From positions 1 through 64,000 of the forward strand of contig NZ_JAAEJX010000009.1 of assembly GCF_036858155.1 (NCBI RefSeq): a DNA stretch of 64,000 nucleotides, in the 5' to 3' direction. The position numbers and the translations under genes were made by a program. This stretch comes from Liberibacter brunswickensis (GTDB taxonomy: Bacteria > Pseudomonadota > Alphaproteobacteria > Rhizobiales > Rhizobiaceae). Under the pieces are notes generated by a model. It was not told where the DNA came from, ran no database searches, and saw only the letters and a program-made list of their open reading frames with translations. Shown here piece after piece: positions 17,804-27,624 of this stretch (position 1 is its first letter; each line of letters begins with the position of its first letter).

Positions 17804-18148
17804 TTATTTACTTTTCTCAGATAGATTAAGATTTATTTTTTGTTGTTTTACTATGAAATAGCTTATATTTTCTGCCAAAATATCTTGCCAAAAATCTCCA
17901 TTAAACCCTCCTCCTAAAGATTTAGATGTTTCTTCTGGCAAAATAGACTTAATAAAATGTTGGAATAAAAAACCTTGTAACTTTTGCATTGTTTCTTGTG
18001 GACACTTAGATTTATCAGATTTTTCCTGTAAATCTTTTACTTGAAATAAAGATTTGAAAGAAGTATCCCCTTGAGGGATTTTTACAGAATTACTGTTTTC
18101 CATACTCTGCAATTGAGGTATACCATCACTAAAAGAAGAAACTTTCAT
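17804..18148 (-). CDS. FlgJ-like rod-binding protein
   Basis: 114 aa. The C-terminal half reads LQGFLFQHFIKSILPEE, then a GGG segment and FWQDILAENISYFI, the signature of the rod-binding domain at the N-terminus of FlgJ. There is no muramidase domain, as in other alphaproteobacteria. Expected to act as a periplasmic scaffold for rod assembly. It lies between the FliJ-like gene and the FlgN-like gene in the flagellar run. Confidence 0.65.
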   Translation of the reverse strand: MKVSSFSDGIPQLQSMENSNSVKIPQGDTSFKSLFQVKDLQEKSDKSKCPQETMQKLQGFLFQHFIKSILPEETSKSLGGGFNGDFWQDILAENISYFIVKQQKINLNLSEKSK

Positions 18149-18196
18149 TTAATATCAACCGCTATATTTTGATAAAAACTAAATTATAATACCTAT

Positions 18197-18610
18197 TTAT
18201 AAAGACATAAACTTGCGGGAAACTGCATCAAATAGTATGCGTTGCTCTATGTTTTCTTCATTATTTTTATCACTATATTTACGTTCTTCTAACATAGAGC
18301 TCATATTTTTAATCTTAGTTAATCTATCAACTTTTATATTTTCTATTGAAAGTATCTTTTCTTGAATTAACTGTAAACTAGCTATTTTTTTTTCATTTTT
18401 ACTTAAAGAATGGTAGAAATTTGAATAATGTGAAGCAAGCAAAGGATTAGTTAATGCGATTGAATTTATTGAATCTATTAATTTTTCTCTTAAAATATTA
18501 ATTTTTTTACGTTCAAATACAGTATAACAAACGTTTACTTCTGCAACGTTTTTAATACAACTCTGCAATTTAATAAGCTTATCTAATGTTTTAGAATCTA
18601 GAAATCTCAT
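18197..18610 (-). CDS. Coiled-coil flagellar-cluster protein (FliJ-like?)
   Basis: 137 aa, rich in Lys, Glu, Leu and Ile over its whole length, predicted helical and coiled-coil. It starts 15 bases after the fliR stop. Size, composition and place between the export gene fliR and the rod-binding protein suggest a soluble export-apparatus factor such as FliJ, but no diagnostic motif was seen. Treat it as a conserved flagellar hypothetical. Confidence 0.5.
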   Translation of the reverse strand: MRFLDSKTLDKLIKLQSCIKNVAEVNVCYTVFERKKINILREKLIDSINSIALTNPLLASHYSNFYHSLSKNEKKIASLQLIQEKILSIENIKVDRLTKIKNMSSMLEERKYSDKNNEENIEQRILFDAVSRKFMSL

Positions 18611-18625
18611 CAGATAATTCCAATA

Positions 18626-19375
18626 CTACTGAATAAATCCATATAAAAAAGAATGCGAGAAATGATATATAATATCATCAATCAATAAATATAAAAACAA
18701 AGATCCTACACCAATCATATAAGGTGTAGAGATAAAATAAACAGGAATCTGAGGTACTAGTTTATTTAATAAACCAATAGAAATATTAAATACTATAAAA
18801 AAAAATAAAAAAGGACTAGACAACCTCAACATGATAATGAACGTAGTTTGAAATATGCTAACAAAAGAAGGAAAAATATCATTGATATCAAATCCTTCCC
18901 CAATAGAAACTGTCAAATAAGATTGCACAATAGCGTAAAAAATATGATGATGAAAATCCATTATAAATAACGCTAATAAACATATTGTTCCAATTAAAGA
19001 ATTAAACGGCGTTTCTAAATTGGAATCAGATATACCCATACTTGGCTGTAAATTTAAACCGATTGTAGTGGATATAACACTTCCGACAAACTGCAAACCA
19101 AGTGTGTATATGTGCATACACAAGCCATACGTACAGCCTACAAATAATTCTACCATTACTAATTTCAAATAATATGACCTATCTTCAAACTTTTGAATAT
19201 CAATTATATCCCAAATAAATGGAAGCAGTATTATAGAAAATGCAACAGCAAAATAAAACCTTACTTGCATCGGAATATATACCATTGAAATTCCTGGTAA
19301 AAACATAATACAACCACCGATACGGCAAATAATCAAAAATAGATACATGATGATAATTTCTCCCGAAATTATCAT
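18626..19375 (-). CDS. fliR: Flagellar export protein FliR
   Basis: Inner-membrane subunit of the flagellar type III export gate, 249 aa with about six hydrophobic helices. Family patterns are CRIGGCIMFLPGIS near the start, FVGSVISTTIGLNLQPSMGI in the middle and a C-terminal VPQIPVYFIS. The start overlaps the flhA stop (ATGA, 4 bases). Together with FlhA and FliQ from this operon it would form the export channel. Confidence 0.92.
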   Translation of the reverse strand: MIISGEIIIMYLFLIICRIGGCIMFLPGISMVYIPMQVRFYFAVAFSIILLPFIWDIIDIQKFEDRSYYLKLVMVELFVGCTYGLCMHIYTLGLQFVGSVISTTIGLNLQPSMGISDSNLETPFNSLIGTICLLALFIMDFHHHIFYAIVQSYLTVSIGEGFDINDIFPSFVSIFQTTFIIMLRLSSPFLFFFIVFNISIGLLNKLVPQIPVYFISTPYMIGVGSLFLYLLIDDIIYHFSHSFLYGFIQ

Positions 19376-21450
19376 GGAATTATGCCTAAAATATTTATTT
19401 TTAATCCTTTGGATATTTCCATGTGAGAAAGAACCGCTATAGATGGAAATGTTCTCTCAAGTATCATGCGTATATAAAAACGAATTTCTGGTATAGTAAC
19501 GATAGTAAATACTATGCCTTGATCTATGTATTGACGAATTGCATTAGTAGCACTGTCTGAAAACATTTCAACATCACTTGGATCCACATTAAAATCTACA
19601 CAATCTCCTTTAGAATCTCTTTGTATAGCCTGATAAAAAACAGCGTCCCAACTACTCCCTAGTTTGAGAATATTCAAGATGCCTGTAGGTGCTAAATCAC
19701 CACAAATCTGTTGTGCTATTCGAATACGAACTTGTTCAACTATATGTGAAGTCTTACGAAAATGTGGAGCTACTTCAGCGATTGATTCTAATATCAATGG
19801 CAAATTTCTAATAGATACATGCTCTGCTAATAATAATTTCAAAACCGCTTGTATTCCAGAATAAGATATATGAGAAGCACATATTTCATCTGCAAGTTTC
19901 TGATATTCAGAATCCAACCTACTAATAAGGTTTTTCACATCTTTATAGGAAAGAAGTTGAGATAAGTTATTACGAATAACTTCAGTTAAATGAGTTAGAA
20001 CAACAGAAAGGTTATCAATAGGATGAAATCCTTGACGCCTTAAATCATCTGAAAAACTTTCCATTATAGAAATAGCTTGCATACCAAAAGCAGGCTCTTT
20101 TACCTCATCTCCTGGGAAAGTAGGTTTATCACCAGATCCTAAAATAACTAAAACTTCTCCAATACGAAGTTCGCTTATAGCAACTGTTGTTCCATATACT
20201 TTAATTGTATATCCTTTTTCAGGAACAGATATATCAGTTGTAATTTTTATTTCTGGAACTATAAATCCATATTGTATAGCAAACTTTCTACGTATTTTAG
20301 CAGTACGTGCAAAAACATCACCTTGAGAAGAAAGTATACGACTAGAAACCAAGCTTCCCAGTACTAATTCAATGCCTGCAGTAGTAAAATTCAACTTTTC
20401 TGATTCTTGGTTTTGTTTAGCGGATTCTTGAATATAAGCGATTTGTGCAAGACGTTTTAATTCATCTTTATAAGGAATATAGCATCCTGCAAAAGCAAAA
20501 AAAGAACCTAATATTATAAAAGGTAAAGCTGGTAAATTAGGCGTGATAGATAAAATCATCATAAAAAATGATGAAATAAATAATGCACGGGGATATTTAG
20601 ATAATTGATCAACTATAGCAGTATTTGTTGATCCAACTGAAGTTGTACGAGATACTAAAAGAGCTGCTGAAAAAGAAACAATAAGTGCTGGTACTTGTGA
20701 TACTAATCCATCTCCTATTGACAATCTAACAAATACATCAGCAGAATTACTAACTGACATATTATGTCGAAAACATCCAATAACAATACCACCTAAAATA
20801 TTAATTGCTGTAATAATAATACTTGCTATTGCATCTCCACGTACAAATTTTGATGCTCCATCCATTGCACCAAAAAAAGCACTTTCTTTTTCTAGTTCTT
20901 TACGACGACTTTTAGCTTCTTCTTCGTCAATAAGACCAGAAGATAAATCAGCATCAATAGCCATTTGTTTTCCAGGAATAGCATCTAATGTAAAACGAGC
21001 TCCAACCTCTGCGATACGCGTTGCGCCTTTAGTAATAACAATAAAATTAATTGTAATTAAAATTATAAATACAATCAATCCGATTACAAAATCTCCTGAC
21101 ATAACTAAAGATGAAAATCCAGAGATAACCCTTCCTGCAGCGCCATGTCCAGCATGACCGAATGAAAGAATAGCACGCGTAGTAGCAATATTTAACGATA
21201 AACGAATAATTGTAACAATGAGAAGAATCGTAGGAAAAGAAGAAAAATCCAAAGGTTTATCAATCCATAACGCTACCATCAATATCAATATTGATAGTGC
21301 GATAGAAGAAGCTAATCCCACATCAAGCAGAATCGTAGGTATAGGCAAAAAAAGGATGCATATAATAATGACAATACAAAAAGACAATGCAAAATCGTGT
21401 AAATGATTCCGACTATTTAAATCAGATATGCCCGTTAATGATCGCGTCAT
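19372..21450 (-). CDS. flhA: Flagellar export protein FlhA
   Basis: Main gate protein of the flagellar export machine, 692 aa. The N-terminal half has eight membrane helices and the FHIPEP-family stretch FPTILLIVTIIRLSLNIATT, then GARFTLDAIPGKQMAIDADL with the conserved cytosolic loop (about residues 150-180). The C-terminal cytosolic domain runs from about 350. Full length and intact. It overlaps fliR by 4 bases and lies 84 bases after fliQ. Confidence 0.97.
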   Translation of the reverse strand: MTRSLTGISDLNSRNHLHDFALSFCIVIIICILFLPIPTILLDVGLASSIALSILILMVALWIDKPLDFSSFPTILLIVTIIRLSLNIATTRAILSFGHAGHGAAGRVISGFSSLVMSGDFVIGLIVFIILITINFIVITKGATRIAEVGARFTLDAIPGKQMAIDADLSSGLIDEEEAKSRRKELEKESAFFGAMDGASKFVRGDAIASIIITAINILGGIVIGCFRHNMSVSNSADVFVRLSIGDGLVSQVPALIVSFSAALLVSRTTSVGSTNTAIVDQLSKYPRALFISSFFMMILSITPNLPALPFIILGSFFAFAGCYIPYKDELKRLAQIAYIQESAKQNQESEKLNFTTAGIELVLGSLVSSRILSSQGDVFARTAKIRRKFAIQYGFIVPEIKITTDISVPEKGYTIKVYGTTVAISELRIGEVLVILGSGDKPTFPGDEVKEPAFGMQAISIMESFSDDLRRQGFHPIDNLSVVLTHLTEVIRNNLSQLLSYKDVKNLISRLDSEYQKLADEICASHISYSGIQAVLKLLLAEHVSIRNLPLILESIAEVAPHFRKTSHIVEQVRIRIAQQICGDLAPTGILNILKLGSSWDAVFYQAIQRDSKGDCVDFNVDPSDVEMFSDSATNAIRQYIDQGIVFTIVTIPEIRFYIRMILERTFPSIAVLSHMEISKGLKINILGIIP

Positions 21451-21533
21451 ACTTTAATCTTATAATCTCAATCTAAAAATAAATGGATTTCGATATATTT
21501 AATGCATAAAAATTGTGTGAAAATGAATACAAT

Positions 21534-21797
21534 TTAAGTAGATTGAATACGCGAAAGTACTAAAGTAAAAAAAGAGGATATTTGTCCACCAATAAACGGT
21601 GCTGAAATAATAAGAGCAATAAAAACAGCAATAATTTTAGGTACAAAAGTCAAAGTTACTTCTTGTATTTGAGTCAAAGCTTGTAAAAAAGCTATTACAG
21701 TACCTAAAAACATCGCTGCAAAAATCACAGGAGCACTTGCTGATAGAATAGTCCACATTGCTGCTCTAGCAATTTCTAAAACATCTGCTTCATTCAT
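21534..21797 (-). CDS. fliQ: Flagellar export protein FliQ
   Basis: 87-aa export-gate subunit with two membrane helices (about residues 15-38 and 50-72). The conserved FLQALTQIQEVTLTFVPKI links them. Order flgD-fliQ-flhA-fliR is the rhizobial one. The start at ATG 21797 has an AAAGAGG-type site (GAGG) upstream. Confidence 0.94.
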   Translation of the reverse strand: MNEADVLEIARAAMWTILSASAPVIFAAMFLGTVIAFLQALTQIQEVTLTFVPKIIAVFIALIISAPFIGGQISSFFTLVLSRIQST

Positions 21798-21840
21798 ATT
21801 GACCTCTTTTTACTAAGTGAAGTCGTAATTTACAAAAATA

Positions 21841-22236
21841 TTAACTAGATACTCTAATACCTGTTGTAATTGGAATTTCCTTATCATCTGCAGTAATTGC
21901 AGTTAAGCCTGTTGATGATACTTCAACACTATTAACAAGACCACTTATAGATCCATCAGAGTTTGTAATATTCTTACCAATATAACTAGAAGCCTGTGAT
22001 AAATTATTACTTTTCAATAATTCTTGTAAATTAGAATTAATTTGTACAGATTGCTCCATCTGAGAAAATACAGCTAATTGAGCAACTTGTTCACTGGCTT
22101 TCATTGGCTCTGTTGGATCTTGATGTTTAATTTGAGTAATTAAAAGCTTTAAAAATGCATCTTGACCCATTGTCTTATTAGGTTTTGTTTTTAAAATTTC
22201 TTTCTGTATAGAATTTACTTCTGTGTTAATTTCCAT
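21841..22236 (-). CDS. flgD: Flagellar hook-capping protein FlgD
   Basis: 131 aa. The N-terminal MGQDAFLKLLITQIKHQDPTEP is the FlgD signature, followed by EQVAQLAVFSQMEQSVQINSNL. FlgD caps the growing hook so that FlgE can polymerise. The protein is much shorter than enteric FlgD because the C-terminal beta domain is reduced, as in other Rhizobiales. The start overlaps the flbT end by 11 bases. Confidence 0.93.
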   Translation of the reverse strand: MEINTEVNSIQKEILKTKPNKTMGQDAFLKLLITQIKHQDPTEPMKASEQVAQLAVFSQMEQSVQINSNLQELLKSNNLSQASSYIGKNITNSDGSISGLVNSVEVSSTGLTAITADDKEIPITTGIRVSS

Positions 22237-22678
22237 GATTTAATATCTCCTGGCACATATATTGGAAAATTGATGAAAAAACTTCATTGCCATTGACATC
22301 TATATTATCTCTTAAATAGAGATTCCGAATTTCTTTTAAAGCTTCAAAAAATCGACCAGAATCTAATAAAAATTCAATATTTTTCAGTGCTAAAATCATC
22401 TGTTGATTATTAATAAAACCAAAAATAACACCTATATACCGTTGGCAAAGATTTATTAAATAATCTTTTTTAGTAGGGAGAAGAAAAATCATCTGCACTA
22501 TAAGATATAACTGATGAAATGGTGTTAAGGCTTCTTCTTCTCTTATTACGTGATGCTCTAGTATAAATGTAATATCATTTAAAATCTCAAGAATAACTTT
22601 GTTATTAACTCGTATGAGAGCGCCATTTAAAAATATTCTATCACCAGCTTTAAGGGAAATTCGCAAAGGGCTACTCAC
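22226..22678 (-). CDS. flbT: Flagellin post-transcriptional regulator FlbT
   Basis: 150 aa; starts SSPLRISLKAGDRIFLNGALIRV, the FlbT family N-terminus, with LYLIVQMIFLLP in the middle. In Caulobacter FlbT binds the flagellin mRNA leader and promotes its decay when the hook is unfinished; in Brucella it acts positively. Its probable target here is flaA, 11 kb upstream, whose leader has marked hairpins. It overlaps flaF by 4 bases and flgD by 11. Confidence 0.9.
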   Translation of the reverse strand: MSSPLRISLKAGDRIFLNGALIRVNNKVILEILNDITFILEHHVIREEEALTPFHQLYLIVQMIFLLPTKKDYLINLCQRYIGVIFGFINNQQMILALKNIEFLLDSGRFFEALKEIRNLYLRDNIDVNGNEVFSSIFQYMCQEILNHGN

Positions 22679-23019
22679 TTTAATCCATCCCTCACGATAG
22701 CAATAATATCAATGATCTCCTGATAATTATTTGATTTATTATTCCTAATAAGCTCGCATTTTTTTAAAATCCACAAACCAATTGAAATAAGATTTAACTT
22801 TACTTCTTGAGGTAATTGGTTGTTTTCAGAAATCAAATCTTGTATAAACAAAACCCACACTCGACTAGTGTAGAATAGTGCTTCAACAACTTTCTTACCA
22901 TTTGAAGAAGACTGTTGTGCGCTTAATAATAAAGAAATAGACTTATCAAGAACCAATTGTTCTCGTTTTTTACATTCTACTGGAGATTCCTGTATAGTCT
23001 CTTGGTAGTTATGATACAT
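22675..23019 (-). CDS. flaF: Flagellar biosynthesis regulator FlaF
   Basis: 114-aa helical protein. FlaF-family patterns are the Tyr-rich N-terminus, EALFYTSRVWVLFIQDLIS near the middle and LISIGLWILKKCE. It works with FlbT in controlling flagellin production and secretion. It starts 38 bases after flgL and overlaps flbT (ATGA). Confidence 0.88.
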   Translation of the reverse strand: MYHNYQETIQESPVECKKREQLVLDKSISLLLSAQQSSSNGKKVVEALFYTSRVWVLFIQDLISENNQLPQEVKLNLISIGLWILKKCELIRNNKSNNYQEIIDIIAIVRDGLK

Positions 23020-23057
23020 GTATATAACTCTCCTCTGGTATTAGATACGGTTAAATA

Positions 23058-24122
23058 TCAAAGGTAATTCAATAAGCTTAATTTCTGTAGTTTAGAAGTG
23101 ATCATATAGGACATATCAATTTTACTCATTAATTCTGATAATTGAGTACTTACTTTGTATCCATCTATGCCTACTGATTTTGAAAATAAAACCTCAATAA
23201 TATTGCTTTTTCCTTGGAGAAATACATTCTCTTTATCAATTCTTTTTTCAGATATACCTAAAGAAGCACGCTGATGATTAATATCTAACAATCCTTTTCC
23301 TATAGTAGAAATCATCTTTTGATTAACAACTTTTCTAGCTGATTCTGTCATATTTTTATTTAAAAATTCAGTTCCAATTACTGAAAAAAGCATAAAATCT
23401 CTTATCCCTTTCGTATTAACATTAACAGAAACATCAATATTTTCTACATCCTGTAAACGATAATTAATATTTTGATTAGATGAGTTTGACCAATTCTTTA
23501 ACCAATATTCGTCATCTGAAAATTTATCTTCTAATTGTTTTAAAAAATCATTCATATGCTGACTGGTCATAGAAGAAACTTCTAATTTCTGTCCTGATAA
23601 CTTTGAATTATCTTCAAGAAATTTTTTTAACATTTGATCAAAAGATTTTTTTGCTAGAGAATCCTTTGAAAAATAATCATTCAAAGGTTTTTTTGATATA
23701 TTAATACCAGAAAACAAATACCGTCCTTCATCTTTCATATTAGCGAATGACATAAAAGATTTGAATGAAACTTGGACTTCATTATAAACTTGATCAATAA
23801 TAATTTCTTCACTATTATCTTGAATAAACATAATCTTCTGAAGCAGATCTTCAACAATATCTCCCATACTGCCAAGATTTATTTGTGATGCAGACAAACG
23901 TTTTTTAACGAGGGCATTATCATTTAGCATAGCTGCAATATGGCTTTTTTCTTGTTCTATCTCCAAAATACCAGTCACTCTTGATCCTAATTTCAAACCA
24001 TAATCTGAAGATTGTCCTGTAATAGATTCTGTTTGTAACTTAATAATGTCGCTATTAAACCCTTTAGTTAAGATATTAAGGCGATCAAATATAGAAGATG
24101 TTGGAATACCACTTAACTTCAT
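23058..24122 (-). CDS. flgL: Hook-filament junction protein FlgL
   Basis: 354 aa. Flagellin-like ends form the D0/D1 coiled coils: an N-terminal QTESITGQSSDYGLKLGS region and a C-terminal INHQRASLGISEKRIDKE region. The GRYLFSGINISKKPL motif at about residue 140 is typical of FlgL (FaGt/SGt). It connects the FlgK junction zone to the filament. It starts 3 bases after the flgK stop, so they are co-transcribed. Confidence 0.9.
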   Translation of the reverse strand: MKLSGIPTSSIFDRLNILTKGFNSDIIKLQTESITGQSSDYGLKLGSRVTGILEIEQEKSHIAAMLNDNALVKKRLSASQINLGSMGDIVEDLLQKIMFIQDNSEEIIIDQVYNEVQVSFKSFMSFANMKDEGRYLFSGINISKKPLNDYFSKDSLAKKSFDQMLKKFLEDNSKLSGQKLEVSSMTSQHMNDFLKQLEDKFSDDEYWLKNWSNSSNQNINYRLQDVENIDVSVNVNTKGIRDFMLFSVIGTEFLNKNMTESARKVVNQKMISTIGKGLLDINHQRASLGISEKRIDKENVFLQGKSNIIEVLFSKSVGIDGYKVSTQLSELMSKIDMSYMITSKLQKLSLLNYL

Positions 24123-24125
24123 AAT

Positions 24126-25574
24126 TTATTTAACTCCTTCTAATAAAGTTTGTAACATCCTGTTAATGGACATTATAAGCTTGTTGGAAATATTATAAGA
24201 CTGCTCTACTTTTATTAGAAAACTTAGTTCCTCTTGGAGGTTGACACCTGTAGTATTCGAATAAGATTCAGAAATATGATTCAAAACAACCTTATTTTTC
24301 ATATTAAAATCATGACTATCTGATCTATTTTTTTCTAGCCACCCAATAGAATTGCGTGCATATTCTAATAAACTAACGTTTGTACTTATTCCTGCTTCAG
24401 AATTAAAAGAAAAAATTTTATTAAAAGAATCACAATAATGATTAATAAGATCGGAATATCCTTCTGAGCCTTTGACATTCCACAAAAAATTGTTGGAAGT
24501 AGATCCACCATCCCTCAAAAATAATGGATTAGAACGATACTTAGGATTAATGCTAATAGTTGTGGAAATACCAATATGTATTTTGTTACTATCATCTAAT
24601 GTTTTGATCCCATCAGCAATGAACAAACCAGGAATATCTTTAGAACGACCTGCTACTTGATCTTTCTCAGAGAAACAACTAATAAGACTCCTTGCCATTT
24701 CATCAAGCTGATTTTGAAACATTGGAACTACACTATCACGTATTTGCAAAAGTGATTTAATCTTACCTTGTTGAGCAAATGATTCCTTATCAGGAGAAAT
24801 AACTACGCCATCAACAAAAACAGGATTGCTTTTACTTGTAGCAGTATAAACATCCATCTTCTCAAAATTGATATCACGAGGAACTGTTTCAAATAACGTA
24901 GCACCATCCGAAGTATAGATAACCATATCATTTTTATTGCGTACAATAGTAGATATACCAATTATTTCAGAAATTTTTTGCAATAATGCATCACGCTTAT
25001 CTAAAAAATCATTAGCATCATTATTAACAGCAGTTTTTAACTTTATATTATCATTGATAAATTTGAATTCAGACAACAATACTTTTAAGTTAGAAATCTC
25101 TAAATCAATTTCCTTATCAGCATCTGCGCGTATTTTCTGTATTTCTTTAGCAGAATGATTTAAATTATGAACTACCAATTCTGAATCATCAATAACTTGT
25201 TTTCCCCAAATATTTTTCGGAAGATTTTTAGAATATGAAGATAGAGAATCTCTAAGCTTAGAAATATGATACGTAGGAGAATTGTTATATTGATTATCAG
25301 CACCCATTATTCCTTTTAACGCTTCAAAGCTTTCTAAAATTCTTTGCTGTCCCGCAACAGAAGAATGTGCATCCAATAATTTATCAAACATATTCTTGTT
25401 TTCAGAACGCTGAATAACAACTTTTACTCCTTCAGGGTTTATAGAAGTCATCGCATCTCGACATACATAATTTTTATTATCTGAACTCTCTATATTTCCA
25501 ACAATAGTTGCAAATTGTTTACTAGCATTACTAAAAATATTCTGTGCTTTATTAAATACAGCTGAAAGAGACAT
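24126..25574 (-). CDS. flgK: Hook-associated protein FlgK
   Basis: 482 aa. N-terminal MSLSAVFNKAQNIFSNASKQ matches the alpha-helical D0 domain of rhizobial FlgK, with NIESSDNKNYVCRD following; the C-terminus has VNLQEELSFLIKVEQSYNIS and ends in a helical repeat. It forms the first junction ring between hook and filament. The middle domain is more variable. It lies 23 bases after flgE. Confidence 0.92.
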   Translation of the reverse strand: MSLSAVFNKAQNIFSNASKQFATIVGNIESSDNKNYVCRDAMTSINPEGVKVVIQRSENKNMFDKLLDAHSSVAGQQRILESFEALKGIMGADNQYNNSPTYHISKLRDSLSSYSKNLPKNIWGKQVIDDSELVVHNLNHSAKEIQKIRADADKEIDLEISNLKVLLSEFKFINDNIKLKTAVNNDANDFLDKRDALLQKISEIIGISTIVRNKNDMVIYTSDGATLFETVPRDINFEKMDVYTATSKSNPVFVDGVVISPDKESFAQQGKIKSLLQIRDSVVPMFQNQLDEMARSLISCFSEKDQVAGRSKDIPGLFIADGIKTLDDSNKIHIGISTTISINPKYRSNPLFLRDGGSTSNNFLWNVKGSEGYSDLINHYCDSFNKIFSFNSEAGISTNVSLLEYARNSIGWLEKNRSDSHDFNMKNKVVLNHISESYSNTTGVNLQEELSFLIKVEQSYNISNKLIMSINRMLQTLLEGVK

Positions 25575-25597
25575 TATGATAACTCCTATTAATAAAA

Positions 25598-26866
25598 TTA
25601 TCTTTTAAGACTAATCAAAATATCCATAAAATCAGAACCTGTTTGGAATACTTTTGAATTAACAGCGTAATTGCGTTGTGCTTCTATAAGTTCTGTTAAC
25701 TCATTAGCAATATCAACATTTGCAGTTTCTAGAGCTCCAGAAAAAATTTCTCCATATTGATGACTACCCGGTAGACCAATACTTATTTCACCCGAATCAC
25801 CTGTTGGAAGATACGTATTACCATCAAAAATTTTTAAATTATCCTGACTAGGAACAGTTGCAAGAGCTAAACGATAAACTGGAACCCGTGTACCATCATC
25901 GTAAATAACATCTACATACCCATCCTTGCTGACATTAAAATCTTTTGGCTTGCCTGCAGCATAACCATCAATAGTATATCTTTGCGGAATAAAACCACCT
26001 GCTAATTGGGTAGTTTTAGATATATCTATAGTTATATCCTGATCTACTCCTGAAGTATTATCAGTAAAGTATATTTTTTTTGGAGAAAGATTATCTAAAC
26101 GACCATTTGTAGGATCAAATGATATATCTACAGCCTCCAAAGAACCATTCTTATATGGGAAAGAATTATTAGTTGATTGATCTTGACGAAAAACAGATAC
26201 CTCCCATTTTTTATCTCCAATCTTTGTATAATACAAATCATAGATAACAGGGGATCCTAACATATCATATGCTGAGAAAGAACTTTTATGAGTATATTCA
26301 GAATCTTTATTATTGTGTTTTGGACTTTTATTAGAATCTACTATATCTGCATCTTTATCAAGATTATTAGAAATCAATCCTGAAGTAGTAGGATTTGCAT
26401 TAATTTCAAAGTTTTTTACATTAATTTTTTCTAATCCTTCAAAACTATTTACTACCACAGGAGGATTATCATCATCCTCCAAGGAATAACCTAACAAAAT
26501 TCCTCCTGCTGTATTTTCTAAAAAACCTTCATTATTAATATGAAAATCACCAGATCTTGTGAGACAATTAGTATTATCTCTTCCTTTTACGATAAAAAAT
26601 CCTTGACCTTGAATAGCTAAATCCGTGTTAGATGCTGTATTTATAAGAGATCCTTGTGCGGATATCATATCATTTTCATGAACCTCTATTCCCCCAGAAA
26701 CATGAGAGTTTGATGTAGATGGAAAAACCAGTGTTGAAAACGAAACAGCAGTACGCTTATACCCAATTGTATTTACATTTGCTATATTATCACTAACAGC
26801 TGATACCCGATTAGATTGTGCATCCATACCAGAAATAGCAGTCTTCATAGATCCTAAAATGGTCAT
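25598..26866 (-). CDS. flgE: Flagellar hook protein FlgE
   Basis: 422 aa. N-terminal SGMDAQSNRVSAVSDNIANV, then NTIGYKRT, is the flagellar rod/hook signature; internal LAIQGQGFFIVKG and the C-terminal GALETANVDIANELTELIEA followed by QRNYAVNSKV complete the axial-protein pattern. It polymerises into the hook. First gene of the flgE-flgK-flgL-flaF-flbT-flgD run, 86 bases after rem. Confidence 0.96.
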   Translation of the reverse strand: MTILGSMKTAISGMDAQSNRVSAVSDNIANVNTIGYKRTAVSFSTLVFPSTSNSHVSGGIEVHENDMISAQGSLINTASNTDLAIQGQGFFIVKGRDNTNCLTRSGDFHINNEGFLENTAGGILLGYSLEDDDNPPVVVNSFEGLEKINVKNFEINANPTTSGLISNNLDKDADIVDSNKSPKHNNKDSEYTHKSSFSAYDMLGSPVIYDLYYTKIGDKKWEVSVFRQDQSTNNSFPYKNGSLEAVDISFDPTNGRLDNLSPKKIYFTDNTSGVDQDITIDISKTTQLAGGFIPQRYTIDGYAAGKPKDFNVSKDGYVDVIYDDGTRVPVYRLALATVPSQDNLKIFDGNTYLPTGDSGEISIGLPGSHQYGEIFSGALETANVDIANELTELIEAQRNYAVNSKVFQTGSDFMDILISLKR

Positions 26867-26952
26867 CGAATTTTCCTCACATGTTATACAACTTATCAGA
26901 GAATAAGTTGCACTCCTTGCGTGAGACTGGTGATAATAAACATTTTATTAAC

Positions 26953-27624
26953 TTAATTCCAATCAATTGAATAACCAAGAAATCTTTTAGAATCAACTGG
27001 ATCAAATCCTAATTTTTTACGTAATTTCTTGCGTAATTTGCTAATATGACTCTCGACTACATTTTCTTCTACTTCGTCATCAAACAAACCATAGATAGCA
27101 CTAAAAATCTGTGTTTTAGCTACTCTTTTACCCCTATTAGCCATCAGATATTCTAGAATACGACGCTCTCTCCGTGGCAAAGGAAATACTTCACCTTGTA
27201 CTTCTGGATCACGTCCATCTGAGAATACACGAATAGGACCTATCTCCACACGACTATTAGAAACTTTAAAGCGTCTGTGAATAGCGGCTACCCTTGCTAA
27301 TATTTCACGATGGTGGATAGGCTTATTAACAACATCATCTACTCCAGAATCAAAAAAATCTAAGGTTGTTTGCAAAGATGGATAATCACTAATACCGATT
27401 AATGGAACCTGCGATTGAGATCTTATAATACGTGGTAATTCCACTACTTTTTCGCCTTTTCCTATCAGAAAAGCTTCAATTGCAGATATATCTTCTTGTG
27501 CTAAAGACTGAAACCATTCTTCAAAATCAAGTGAATGAAACCCTTCTAATGAAACCCCATCATCACTGAAAAGAGAAATATAACCATCTTTTACTAAAGC
27601 ACGATCATCAATCAAAACGAACAT
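26953..27624 (-). CDS. rem: Motility regulator Rem-like (OmpR-type, atypical receiver)
   Basis: 223 aa. A receiver-like domain (residues 1-115, with VDDVVNKPIHHREILARV at its end) is followed by a winged-helix DNA-binding domain with PLPRRERRILEYLMANRGK and VVESHISKLRKKLRKKLG. The usual phospho-acceptor Asp is not present where expected (the strand reads IEAFLIGKG), so activity is probably phosphorylation-independent. Its place between the hook-length gene and flgE is that of Rem, the exponential-phase activator of motility genes in Sinorhizobium meliloti. A palindrome upstream (27763-27774) may be regulatory. Confidence 0.85.
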   Translation of the reverse strand: MFVLIDDRALVKDGYISLFSDDGVSLEGFHSLDFEEWFQSLAQEDISAIEAFLIGKGEKVVELPRIIRSQSQVPLIGISDYPSLQTTLDFFDSGVDDVVNKPIHHREILARVAAIHRRFKVSNSRVEIGPIRVFSDGRDPEVQGEVFPLPRRERRILEYLMANRGKRVAKTQIFSAIYGLFDDEVEENVVESHISKLRKKLRKKLGFDPVDSKRFLGYSIDWN

